Both the position numbers and the translations under genes were made by a program. 64,000 nucleotides of DNA. Source: Paraburkholderia nodosa DSM 21604 (GTDB taxonomy: Bacteria > Pseudomonadota > Gammaproteobacteria > Burkholderiales > Burkholderiaceae). Below are positions 44,148 through 52,177 of the stretch, piece after piece. The stretch's first letter is position 1; the number at the start of each line of letters is the position of its first letter. The notes under the pieces were generated by a model. It saw nothing but the letters and a program-made list of their open reading frames with translations, was not told the origin of the DNA and did not search any database. The stretch covers positions 254,583 through 318,582 of the forward strand of contig NZ_JAFA01000003.1 of assembly GCF_000519185.1 (NCBI RefSeq), in the 5' to 3' direction.

Positions 44148-45371
44148 TCAGCGATCCGCCTGGCGCGCGCCAGGCGTCTTGAGTGCACGCACCGCTTCAA
44201 GCAGGCGCTGTTCGATGTCCTCGACTTCCACGGGATCGATCTTGATGTCGCGGCGCATGACCCACGACACTTCGTTCTTGCGTGCGTCCGCCATCACCGA
44301 GAGCAGGCGCTCGGATACGGCCGGATCCTCGATCGAGGCGAGCAGTTTCGCGAGATCGTAGGTATCGAGCGCGCTCACGGCTTCGAACAGCGTGCGCTGA
44401 TCGACGAACAACAGATCGTCGAGCGCCTTGAGTTCGCCGGAGCCGCGGTTCGTGCGCTTCGAGAAATACGCCACGCCCTTTTGCTCGACGAAGTTGAGCA
44501 CCTTCGACTTGCGGAACGCAAAGACCTCGTCGGCGATTTCGGCGTGCGAGAGCTTGTTGAGAATGACCTTGCGCTCCACGCCGATCAGCGCTTCGAGATC
44601 GCCCAGTTCGATCAGTTCGAGTTCGCTGTTGATCGACACATCGAGATCGCTGTCCGCGACCTGCGTCGCGCGCTCCACGATGCGCACGGGGTCGAACGTC
44701 ACCACCTGGCGGCCCAATGCGCCTTCTGCCGCTGCCGCGTTATTGGCGAGGTGCGTGGCCTGCCCGCTTTGCATCGCGACGAGATTGAGCTTTTCCATGC
44801 GCCGGAGCATGGCCATCACATGCGGACGCGAATGGCCGGCCACGGCACGGCATTTCTGCACGACGTCGGCGAGCGGCACGCTCACTTCGGCACCGCTCGC
44901 GCCGTGCCGCGACCAGGTATCGCTGCTTTCGGCGCGATCGCCCGCGCCTGCGATCAGCGCGAGCACGTGCGCGTACGACAGTACGCCCGGCATGAAGTCG
45001 GCATGGGTGTAGGTGGCGAGCAGATCGTCCTTCGCCTTGACGCGCCGCGTGAGCGTGCGCACCACGTGGCGCAGCATCGGCGTGACGCGTTCGAGTTCCT
45101 CTTCGATGAGGCTCGCCGGCACGACGGTCAGCTGACAAAAGCTGAGCGCCTTCGCCGTGTTCGGTCGCGGTTCCGCGCCGAGCAGCGCGGTCTCGCCGAA
45201 AAATTCGCCGCGTCCGAGCGTGGCCATCACGACTTTCTTGTCGTCGCAGCGGGTGGAGATTTCGACCTTGCCGTCGGCGATCACGAAGATCAATCGCTCG
45301 CCTGCAAAGCCTTCCGAATAAATGATCTCGCCCGGCGCCGCCGTACGCGACCATGTTTGACTGCGATTCAA
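44148..45371 (-). CDS. Cyclic-nucleotide-binding protein with FliG-like C-terminal domain
   Basis: A 407-residue protein that I cannot match to one named family. Residues 10-105 form a cyclic-nucleotide-binding domain, with the phosphate-binding cassette GRGEFFGETALLGAEPRP (53-70) near its end. Residues 163-203 (VPLADVVQKCRAVAGHSRPH, then MAMLRRMEKLNLV) look like a Crp-type winged helix. Residues 315-398 follow the FliG C-terminal domain: DDLLFVDQRTLFEAVSALDTYDL, then ERLLSVMADARKNEV and DIEQRLLEAVRALK. The FliG acidic pair reads DQ (324-325) instead of DD. It is the first gene of the operon with MotA- and MotB-like proteins (gaps of 14 and 6 bases). A ligand-controlled stator partner is inferred. 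Confidence 0.72.
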   Translation of the reverse strand: MNRSQTWSRTAAPGEIIYSEGFAGERLIFVIADGKVEISTRCDDKKVVMATLGRGEFFGETALLGAEPRPNTAKALSFCQLTVVPASLIEEELERVTPMLRHVVRTLTRRVKAKDDLLATYTHADFMPGVLSYAHVLALIAGAGDRAESSDTWSRHGASGAEVSVPLADVVQKCRAVAGHSRPHVMAMLRRMEKLNLVAMQSGQATHLANNAAAAEGALGRQVVTFDPVRIVERATQVADSDLDVSINSELELIELGDLEALIGVERKVILNKLSHAEIADEVFAFRKSKVLNFVEQKGVAYFSKRTNRGSGELKALDDLLFVDQRTLFEAVSALDTYDLAKLLASIEDPAVSERLLSVMADARKNEVSWVMRRDIKIDPVEVEDIEQRLLEAVRALKTPGARQADR

Positions 45372-45632
45372 GTTATATCCCCGGAAAACGATTCCATCGC
45401 CCGCATTTGTCTGACTATCTTATGCGTGTGCGAAGTGAGTGCTATGAGCCGCGTTTACGGCGTTTCCCAAGAGGTTCTTGAATCAGCTTGCATAGATTGC
45501 ACGCGTGGAAAGCGTGCCGAAAGCCCTTCGCGCAAGCGTGTGCGCCGATGTGTCATGTGCGCTTTACAAGCGCAAACGATTGCTTGCGCGAGAAGTGCTG
45601 CAAATGGGCCATGAATTGCGTGGGATAAATGA
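45372..45632. other. Promoter region of the CNB-MotA-MotB operon
   Basis: No acceptable gene in about 260 bases. A 7-base inverted repeat TGCGCTT/AAGCGCA (45558-45574) is the only symmetric element. The start side near 45372-45430 is AT-richer and probably holds the operon promoter. Confidence 0.35.
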
Positions 45633-45658
45633 ATGCGGCCAGTTCGCACTGGCCGCAT
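45633..45658 (-). terminator. Terminator of the monooxygenase cluster
   Basis: A perfect 11-bp stem (ATGCGGCCAGT/ACTGGCCGCAT, TCGC loop) 31 bases past the DUF2783 stop. On the minus strand it runs into ATTCATTTAT. Confidence 0.75.
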
Positions 45659-45688
45659 GTGTCAACGCTATCAGTCTCTTTCAGTCTT

Positions 45689-45919
45689 TCATGCCGCAAG
45701 TTTTCCCGTCGCGCCGTTGCTCGCCGGCGCACTCACGCCCGCGCGCGCAAAGCGAAGCGCCTGCAGCAGCGTTTCGTGCTCGCCTATGTGGTTCGCGAGC
45801 AGCAGGATCAGCTGCGCATTGGCCGATTGACTTTGCGCCTCGTCGAGATCGCGATGCATGTCGATCAGCGCTTCATAAAAGTCGTCCGGTCTTGCCAGAT
45901 TCGGTTGGGTGTTCAGCAT
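45689..45919 (-). CDS. DUF2783 domain protein
   Basis: A 76-residue helical protein (LNTQPNLARPDDFYEALIDM, then LILLLANHIGEHETLLQALRFARAG) of the DUF2783 family. Such genes regularly follow FAD-dependent aromatic monooxygenase genes, as here with an 18-base gap, and may encode a small accessory subunit. No activity is known. Confidence 0.85.
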   Translation of the reverse strand: MLNTQPNLARPDDFYEALIDMHRDLDEAQSQSANAQLILLLANHIGEHETLLQALRFARAGVSAPASNGATGKLAA

Positions 45920-45937
45920 GGTTGTCTCCTCGGTTCT

Positions 45938-47650
45938 TTATGCCGTGCCTTGCACGCAGAGCGCCCGCTTGAGCGCGCTCTCCACACGTGCCGCATCGGC
46001 GCGCCGCCAGCGCGCGCTCACGTGCTGGTCCGGACGAATCAGATAGAACGCGCCGTCCTGCGCGCCGTAGCGCTGCGCCGCCAGCCCTTGCATGTCGCGC
46101 AACACCACCGTCGATGCTGGCAGATCCGCGGGCACAGCCGCATCGCCTTCGAGCATCACCACGAACTTGAGCGGCACCGCAGAGCGCGAAAGCGCCTGCA
46201 GCGTGTCGAGCGTCGCGGTATCGAATGCCGAGCCAGCACGGCTGAAAACGAGCCCCGCAAACTGGTCGCCCAGATGCGCGAGCAGCCAGCTCTCGTGACC
46301 CGCTGCGTTGCGCACCGGCGCGTCTGCGCACGAAGCGCCCGGCTCCATCTGGCCGTCGAACGTCTCTTCGTCGGGCGTGTTCAAGGTCGATTCGCGCAGC
46401 ACCGCCGGCACGGAAAGCCGGCCGCTGTTCACGAGTTGACGCGCAAATGCGTGCTCGCGAGCGAGCGTGAGCACGGCGTCGCGGAACACGCGGCTCACCG
46501 CGCTTTTCGGCGTAATGAAGTCGGTCGAGCGCGTGGAGTTGCGGATGTTTTCGTCGGCGGCGTATTCGCGCTCGCTCGCGTAGGTGTCGAGCAGCGCGTC
46601 GGGCGCATGGTTCTCCAGCACCATCGCGAGCTTCCATGCGAGGTTCTCGCCGTCCTGGAAGCCGCTATTCGCGCCGCGTGCGCCGAACGGCGAAACCAGG
46701 TGCGCCGAGTCGCCCGCGAACAGCACGTTGCCCTGGCGGAAGCTGTCCATGCGCAGGCACGAGAACGTGTAGATGCTCACCCACTCCAGCTCGAACTTCA
46801 CGTCGGGCCCGAGCAGCGCGCGCACGCGCGGAATCACGCGCTCGGGCGTTTTCTCGAGCACCGGGTCGGCGTCCCAGCCGAGCTGGAAGTCGATGCGCCA
46901 GACGTTGTCGGGCTGGCGATGCAGCAACACCGACTGGTTCGGATGGAACGGCGGATCGAACCAGAACCAGCGTTCGGTGGGGAAGTCGGCTTCCATCTTC
47001 ACGTCGGCGATGAGGAAGCGGTCCTTGAACGTGCGGCCGTGGCTGTCGAGGCCGAGCAGCTTGCGCAGCGGGCTGCGCGAACCGTCGGCGGCCACCACGT
47101 AGCGAGCGAGCAGCGTGTACGGGCCGTCGGGCGTTTCGATTTCGAGCGCGACGTGCGCATCGTCGGCACCCGGCGTGCCGTGCTGCGCGACGCCCGTCAC
47201 CTTGCTTTTCCAGCGGATTTCGAGGTTGGGCAATGCCTGCGCGCATTCGAGCAGGTAGCCTTCCACATAGTACTGCTGAAGATTCACGAAAGCCGGCCGA
47301 TGATGGCCGCTTTCAGGCAGCAGGTTGAACGTGTAGACGAGTTCGTCCTTGCGGAACACCTTGCCCACGTTCCAGCTCACGCCCTTTTCGACCATGCGAT
47401 CGCCGCAGCCGAGGCGGTCGAAGATATCGAGAGAGCGCTTGGAAAAGCAGATGGCGCGCGAGCCCGTGGAAAGCGTGCAGTCGTCGTCCACGAGCACCAC
47501 CGGCACACCTTGCCGCGCGAGGTCGATGGCCGTCGCGAGGCCCACCGGCCCCGCGCCGACCACCACGACCGGACGCACGTACGCGGCGGCGTCCGGAGTT
47601 TGTTCGCTGCATCGCGCGTAGTCGAAGGTCAGCGTCTGATAGTCGATCAT
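45938..47650 (-). CDS. FAD-dependent aromatic-ring monooxygenase (MhpA-like)
   Basis: A 570-residue flavoprotein hydroxylase of the PHBH/MhpA class. FAD-binding is seen in VVVVGAGPVGLATAIDLA (28-45), the second motif ADGSRSPLRKLLG (near 200), and GDSAHLVSPFGARGANSGFQD near 310. A C-terminal thioredoxin-like part follows. These enzymes hydroxylate phenolic compounds with NAD(P)H and O2. The neighbours DUF2783 and the metallo-beta-lactamase-fold gene and the IclR regulators point to an aromatic catabolic step; the substrate is not evident. Confidence 0.88.
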   Translation of the reverse strand: MIDYQTLTFDYARCSEQTPDAAAYVRPVVVVGAGPVGLATAIDLARQGVPVVLVDDDCTLSTGSRAICFSKRSLDIFDRLGCGDRMVEKGVSWNVGKVFRKDELVYTFNLLPESGHHRPAFVNLQQYYVEGYLLECAQALPNLEIRWKSKVTGVAQHGTPGADDAHVALEIETPDGPYTLLARYVVAADGSRSPLRKLLGLDSHGRTFKDRFLIADVKMEADFPTERWFWFDPPFHPNQSVLLHRQPDNVWRIDFQLGWDADPVLEKTPERVIPRVRALLGPDVKFELEWVSIYTFSCLRMDSFRQGNVLFAGDSAHLVSPFGARGANSGFQDGENLAWKLAMVLENHAPDALLDTYASEREYAADENIRNSTRSTDFITPKSAVSRVFRDAVLTLAREHAFARQLVNSGRLSVPAVLRESTLNTPDEETFDGQMEPGASCADAPVRNAAGHESWLLAHLGDQFAGLVFSRAGSAFDTATLDTLQALSRSAVPLKFVVMLEGDAAVPADLPASTVVLRDMQGLAAQRYGAQDGAFYLIRPDQHVSARWRRADAARVESALKRALCVQGTA

Positions 47651-47689
47651 CGTTTTGTCTCCACCGTCTCCAGCCTGTCAAGCAGCACA

Positions 47690-48649
47690 TCAATCCTGCA
47701 GCGCGTCCCACATCTCCTTGTCGCGCTGCGCTGTCCAGATGCGCGGATGCGTAATGCCGCTCGCCTCGTCATAAGCGCGCGTCACGTCGAACGGCAGGCA
47801 GTGCTCGTAGATGAACACGTGGCCGAACTTCGGGTCCATCGCCTCGCGCGTGAGCGACATCGCGCCCTTCAGGTCGAGCTTCTGTTCCACGGCGGCGCGG
47901 CCTTGCGCGAGCAGCGTGGTCACGAAGTCCTTCGTGTAGTCGAGACCCTTGTTGACTTCCGCGGGGTTGAGCAGCGCGGGGCCGCGGCCCGGCACGAGCT
48001 TCTCGGCGCCCAGCGAGCGCAGCGCTTCGAGCGTGGCGGGCCAGTCGGCGAGCTGGGCGTCGCCGCAATAGCACGCAGCATCGTATTCGACGAGGTCGCC
48101 CGAGAACAGCACCTTCTGCTGCGGCAGCCACACCACCGTGTCCCCCTTCGTGTGACCCGAGCCGAGATGCGCGATCTTCACTTCGAGCTTGCCGAGGAAC
48201 AGCGTGATTTCCTTCTCGAACACGAGCGTGGGCCACGTGAGGCCCGGCACCGTTTCGACGCCCGCGAACAGGCGCGGGAAGCGCTCGATTTCCGACTTCA
48301 TGTCGGCTTCGCCGCGCTCGACGATCATTTCATAGGTGCCGCGGCTCGCGATGATCTGCTGCGCGCCTTCCTTGAAGTACGCCGAAGCGCCCAGCACGCG
48401 CACCGCGTGATAGTGCGAGAGCACGACGTATTTGATGGGCTTGTCGGTGACGGTGCGGATCTTCGCGATGAGGTCCTGCGCCATGGCGGGCGTGGCCGTG
48501 GTGTCGACGATCAGCACGCCGTCGTCGCCGATGATGACGCCCGAGTTGGGGTCGCCTTCCGTGGTGTACGCGTATGCGTTTTCAGAGAGCTGCGTGAACG
48601 TGACCTTCTTTTCTTCGAGGTCGGCCTGGGATGCGAACGCCTTTGCCAT
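47690..48649 (-). CDS. Metallo-beta-lactamase-fold protein with altered metal motif
   Basis: A 319-residue MBL-fold protein. The first metal motif, usually HxHxDH, reads HYHAVR, so the aspartate and third histidine are missing. SGHTKGDTVVWLPQQKVLFSGDL keeps the second His and the Asp of motif 4. Together these suggest a changed or single-metal site. The start is the ATG at 48649 (GGAG seven bases upstream); a longer frame is not supported. It heads the operon with the monooxygenase, 40 bases ahead, and may hydrolyse or remove a pathway product. Confidence 0.85.
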   Translation of the reverse strand: MAKAFASQADLEEKKVTFTQLSENAYAYTTEGDPNSGVIIGDDGVLIVDTTATPAMAQDLIAKIRTVTDKPIKYVVLSHYHAVRVLGASAYFKEGAQQIIASRGTYEMIVERGEADMKSEIERFPRLFAGVETVPGLTWPTLVFEKEITLFLGKLEVKIAHLGSGHTKGDTVVWLPQQKVLFSGDLVEYDAACYCGDAQLADWPATLEALRSLGAEKLVPGRGPALLNPAEVNKGLDYTKDFVTTLLAQGRAAVEQKLDLKGAMSLTREAMDPKFGHVFIYEHCLPFDVTRAYDEASGITHPRIWTAQRDKEMWDALQD

Positions 48650-48813
48650 GTTGAGTCTCCGTATCGAGGGGCTCTTGAAGCCGGGGCAGGGCGAAGCGCG
48701 CGGGGCCGGGCGCATTGGGCGCCAGCCCGGGTTGTCTCGCCCCGTTTGAAATTGAAATGGACCGCTGTTGTGCCGGGGTGAGGCCATGATGGTCTTCCCG
48801 TTTTTATTTGTCA

Positions 48814-48833
48814 ATAGCGAATTATATTGCTAT
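48814..48833. promoter_or_regulatory. Inverted repeat between the MBL-fold and IclR genes
   Basis: ATAGC and GCTAT flank ten AT-rich bases. It lies between the divergent monooxygenase operon and the IclR pair, about 165 bases before the MBL-fold gene and 100 before the first IclR gene, a plausible IclR operator. Confidence 0.5.
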
Positions 48834-48932
48834 AGGTTAATTTCTACGCAGAGAGCGCCGCAGCCCGAGTGGTTGCCAACGGCTGCCGCTGTTCAGTTAA
48901 CATGGACCCTTTTTCAGCCAGAGAAAAGCGCA

Positions 48933-49805
48933 ATGAGACGTCGCAACGACAGCGCCGCGTCCGCGCCGGAACGCAGCGCGACGGCGGCCCGCACGCAGCG
49001 CGGCATTCAGAGCGTGGAGGTAGGCGGACGCCTGCTGCGCGCCCTCGCCGACGCGCGCGCGCCGCTTGGCGCCACCGATCTCGCGGCCAGCGGTGACATT
49101 CCGTCGAGCCAGGCGCACGCCTATCTCGTGAGCCTGACGCGCCTCGGACTCATCAAGCGCGACGCGCTTTCGGGGCGCTATGAGCCCGGCCCACTCGCGC
49201 TGCGCCTCGGCCTGCTGCATCTCGCGCAGCAACCCGCGCTGCGCGAGGCCGTGCCGCGCGCCGCCGCGCTCGCGCAGGCGCTGAACTGCAGCGTTGCGCT
49301 ATGCATTGCCGGGCCGCAGGGGCCGACTATCGTGCGCTACGAGCACGCGAGCCTGCCGCTGCACGTGAACCTGCATGTCGGCACGGTGATGTCGCTGCGC
49401 GCCACGGCCACGGGCCGCGTGTTTTGCGCGTTCCTCGGGCCTGAGGCGCTCGAGGCCGCATGGGCCACACAAACCGCGCAGCCGGTGTGGCGCGGCACCA
49501 GCCACGTGGCCAGTGCCGCGGGCGCGCCCCAAGAAAGCGCGCCGGACGCCGCGTTCCTCGCCTCGCTCGACGCCATCCGCGCGCGCGGCTACGAACTCGC
49601 CATCGACGCACCCAGCCCCGGCGTGAGCAGCGTGTGCGTGCCCGTGCTCGGCCCTGGGCGCGAACCGAGCCTCACGCTCACCGCTATCGGCGCGAGCGGG
49701 GTGCTGGACGTGCAAGCGAACGGCGCGGTCGTGCGCGCGCTGCGCGACGCTGCTGCCGGGATCACCGCCGCCGCTTTTTCATCGACACCGACATGCCCCG
49801 AGTAA
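48933..49805 (+). CDS. IclR family regulator (first of a tandem pair)
   Basis: A 290-residue IclR protein. The winged helix is at about residues 28-90 (RGIQSVEVGGRLLRALADAR, SGRYEPGPLALRLGLL) and the effector-binding GAF-like domain continues to the end (AQALNCSVALCIAGPQGP, GVSSVCVPVLGPG). It is divergent from the monooxygenase operon and is the expected regulator. Its stop lies 13 bases inside the next IclR gene. The ATG at 48933 was chosen; ribosome site is weak. Confidence 0.88.
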   Translation: MRRRNDSAASAPERSATAARTQRGIQSVEVGGRLLRALADARAPLGATDLAASGDIPSSQAHAYLVSLTRLGLIKRDALSGRYEPGPLALRLGLLHLAQQPALREAVPRAAALAQALNCSVALCIAGPQGPTIVRYEHASLPLHVNLHVGTVMSLRATATGRVFCAFLGPEALEAAWATQTAQPVWRGTSHVASAAGAPQESAPDAAFLASLDAIRARGYELAIDAPSPGVSSVCVPVLGPGREPSLTLTAIGASGVLDVQANGAVVRALRDAAAGITAAAFSSTPTCPE

Positions 49806-50668
49806 GTTCCAAGCCGCCGCGCGACGACGCAACGCAAGCCGCCGGCGATGACGCCGCAGCCGGCATTGCAGCCGAAGCCGACAAACCGCAACGCGGCATC
49901 CAGTCGCTCGATGTCACGGGCGAGCTGCTTGCCGCGCTCGTCGCGGCGGGCACGCCCTTGCCGTTGCGGGACCTCGCCGCCGCCGCGGGGATGGCGCCCG
50001 CCAAGGCCTTCCCGCACCTCGTGAGCCTGCAGAAGATCGGCCTGCTCGCGCGCGACGCGGCGGGCCGCTACGAAGCGGGACCGCTCAGTCTCGAACTCGG
50101 CCTGATCGGCCTTGCGCGTCTTTCGCCGGTTCGCGAAGCCGATGCCGAGCTGGTGGGCCTCGCCGCCGCCACCGCGATGAGCGTCGCGCTCGCGGTGCCG
50201 GGGCCGCTCGGTCCGACCGTCGTGCGTCTCGAAGAATCGCCGTTGCCGCTGCATGTGAGCCTGCGCCCCGGCACGGTGATGTCGCTCGTGAACACGTCGA
50301 TCGGACGCGTGTTCGCCGCATGGGTCGACGACGACGTGCGCGCAGCCCTCCTCGCGCAGGATGAACTGCGGCTTGCGGGCGCGAAGCCGCGCGAGGGCGC
50401 CACGCCCGCCTACCTCGCGCGGCTCGCCGCCATTCGCGCCGAGGGCGTGGACACGGCGCTCGACAAGCCCATTCCCGGCATCAGCACCGTGACCGCGCCC
50501 GTGTTCGACCACACCGGCAGCGTGTGCCTCGTGCTCGCGGTGATGGGGCCTTCGGGCAGCCTCGACATCGCCCGCGAAGGAGCGGCGGCGCAACTGCTGG
50601 TCGCCGCCGCGGAACGCCTCTCGCGGCGCTTCGGTTACATGGAAGGCGCGGCGGCTGCGCCGCTATAA
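49793..50668 (+). CDS. IclR family regulator (second of a tandem pair)
   Basis: A 291-residue IclR protein, clearly a paralogue of the preceding one: RGIQSLDVTGELLAALVAAG against RGIQSVEVGGRLLRALADAR, and shared GRYE-GPL and LPLHV---PGTVMSL stretches. It overlaps the first gene by 13 bases, so the two are translated from one message. Its own effector domain (ATAMSVALAVPGPLGPTVV, PGISTVTAPVFDH) is intact. The pair may form hetero-oligomers or respond to different compounds. Confidence 0.88.
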   Translation: MPRVSSKPPRDDATQAAGDDAAAGIAAEADKPQRGIQSLDVTGELLAALVAAGTPLPLRDLAAAAGMAPAKAFPHLVSLQKIGLLARDAAGRYEAGPLSLELGLIGLARLSPVREADAELVGLAAATAMSVALAVPGPLGPTVVRLEESPLPLHVSLRPGTVMSLVNTSIGRVFAAWVDDDVRAALLAQDELRLAGAKPREGATPAYLARLAAIRAEGVDTALDKPIPGISTVTAPVFDHTGSVCLVLAVMGPSGSLDIAREGAAAQLLVAAAERLSRRFGYMEGAAAAPL

Positions 50669-50722
50669 TCGCCTCCCTCGCGTGATACAAGAACGGCACG
50701 CCCACCCAATGAGAACCTGCCT

Positions 50723-52174
50723 ATGAGCACGGCATCCGCCGGACAAGCGTTGCGCCAGATCGCCGACCTGCCCTGCCCGCGCGGCCTGCCGCTCGTCGGC
50801 AATCTGCTGCAGCTTTCGCCGCCGCGTCTGCATTTGATCCTCGAGCAATGGGCCGCCGAACTCGGCGCGCCCTACCGTTTCCAGGTGGGCGGCATCCCCA
50901 TCACGATCTGGACCGATACCGAACTGATCCAGCAGATCATGCGCGAGCGCCCGCATCGCTTCCGCCGCTATCAGCCGATCGAAGCGGTGTTCGAGGAGAT
51001 GGGCTTCAACGGCCTTTTCTCGGCAGAAGGCGTTGCGTGGGAACCGCAGCGCAAGCTAGTGATGCAGGCGCTCTCGATACCCAACATCAAGGCGTTCTAC
51101 CCCACGCTGGCCGATATCACGCAGCGTCTTCACACCCGCTGGCAACGTGCGGCCGAGCGCGGCGAAACCGTCGAGATGACCGACGACCTCAAGCGTTACA
51201 CGGTGGACGTGACGAGCGCGCTCGCGTTCGGCGAAGATCCGCGCACGCTGGAGCGCGATCACGGCGTGATTCAGGAACACCTGGAGCGCATCCTGCCGGG
51301 CGTGATGAGGCGCACCAATGCGCTCTTTCCGTACTGGCGATATGTCAAGCTGCCGGTGGACCGCAAGCTCGAGCGCTCGCTCGACGAAGTGCACCGCTAC
51401 GTCAACGCGATGATGGCGCGCGCCCGCGAGCGCATGCGCGACGACCCATCGGATGCGCCGCGCAACCTGCTCGAAGCGATGCTCGCGCAGCAGCAGGCGC
51501 CAGGCGGCGAGACGTCCATCAGCGACGCGCAGATCCGTGCGAATGTGCTCACGCTCCTGATCGCGGGCGAAGACACGACCGCCGATTCCATCGCGTGGAC
51601 GCTGCCTTATCTCGCCGCGGATACGGCCTTGCAGCAGCATCTCGGCGACGAAGCCTCACGCGTGCTCGGCGGTTCGACGGTCTGCCCCGACTACGCGACG
51701 TTGAAAGACCTCGATATTTTCGAGGCGATCTGTATCGAGGCCACGCGTCTGCGCCCGGTGGCGTCGGTGCATTCGTTCGAGCCGCTCGAAGATGTGGTGG
51801 TGGACAACGTGGCGTTGCCCAAGGGCACGCGCATGTTCTTCGTCGCGCGTCCCGCCATGCTCGACGCCAGGCATTTTGCCGATCCGCAGCGTTACGATCC
51901 GTGGCGCTGGATGAAGCGCGGCGAACGCGAAGCCGAAGATGGAAAAGCCCATGACGTGCGCGCTTATCTGCAGTTCGGCGCAGGGCCGCGCGTGTGTCCC
52001 GGCCGCCATCTCGCGACGGTGGAAATGCGTCTCGCGCTCTCGATGCTGATGCAGTCGTTTACGATCGAACTGGCGATCGATCCCGCGAAGATTCAGGAAG
52101 TGCAGGCGTTTACGATGGTGCCGGATACGATGCCGATAAAGCTCAAGCCGCGCGAAGGCGCCGCGTTCGCCTAA
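50723..52174 (+). CDS. Cytochrome P450
   Basis: A 483-residue soluble P450 with all core motifs: oxygen-binding I-helix AGEDTT (281-286), the K-helix ExxR in EATRLRP, and the haem loop FGAGPRVCPGRHLA with the cysteine ligand at 425. It lacks a fused reductase. No ferredoxin or ferredoxin reductase gene is next to it, so electrons must come from elsewhere. Its position 54 bases after the IclR pair on the same strand suggests it could belong to the same regulated aromatic or lipid oxidation set. Substrate unknown. Confidence 0.93.
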   Translation: MSTASAGQALRQIADLPCPRGLPLVGNLLQLSPPRLHLILEQWAAELGAPYRFQVGGIPITIWTDTELIQQIMRERPHRFRRYQPIEAVFEEMGFNGLFSAEGVAWEPQRKLVMQALSIPNIKAFYPTLADITQRLHTRWQRAAERGETVEMTDDLKRYTVDVTSALAFGEDPRTLERDHGVIQEHLERILPGVMRRTNALFPYWRYVKLPVDRKLERSLDEVHRYVNAMMARARERMRDDPSDAPRNLLEAMLAQQQAPGGETSISDAQIRANVLTLLIAGEDTTADSIAWTLPYLAADTALQQHLGDEASRVLGGSTVCPDYATLKDLDIFEAICIEATRLRPVASVHSFEPLEDVVVDNVALPKGTRMFFVARPAMLDARHFADPQRYDPWRWMKRGEREAEDGKAHDVRAYLQFGAGPRVCPGRHLATVEMRLALSMLMQSFTIELAIDPAKIQEVQAFTMVPDTMPIKLKPREGAAFA

Positions 52175-52177
52175 GCG

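Noticed and set aside
45629..48781. A 1050-codon open frame on the plus strand
   Set aside because: It runs antisense to three well-supported genes (DUF2783, monooxygenase, MBL-fold), is Arg/His-rich without any domain, and is the expected by-product of high GC third positions.
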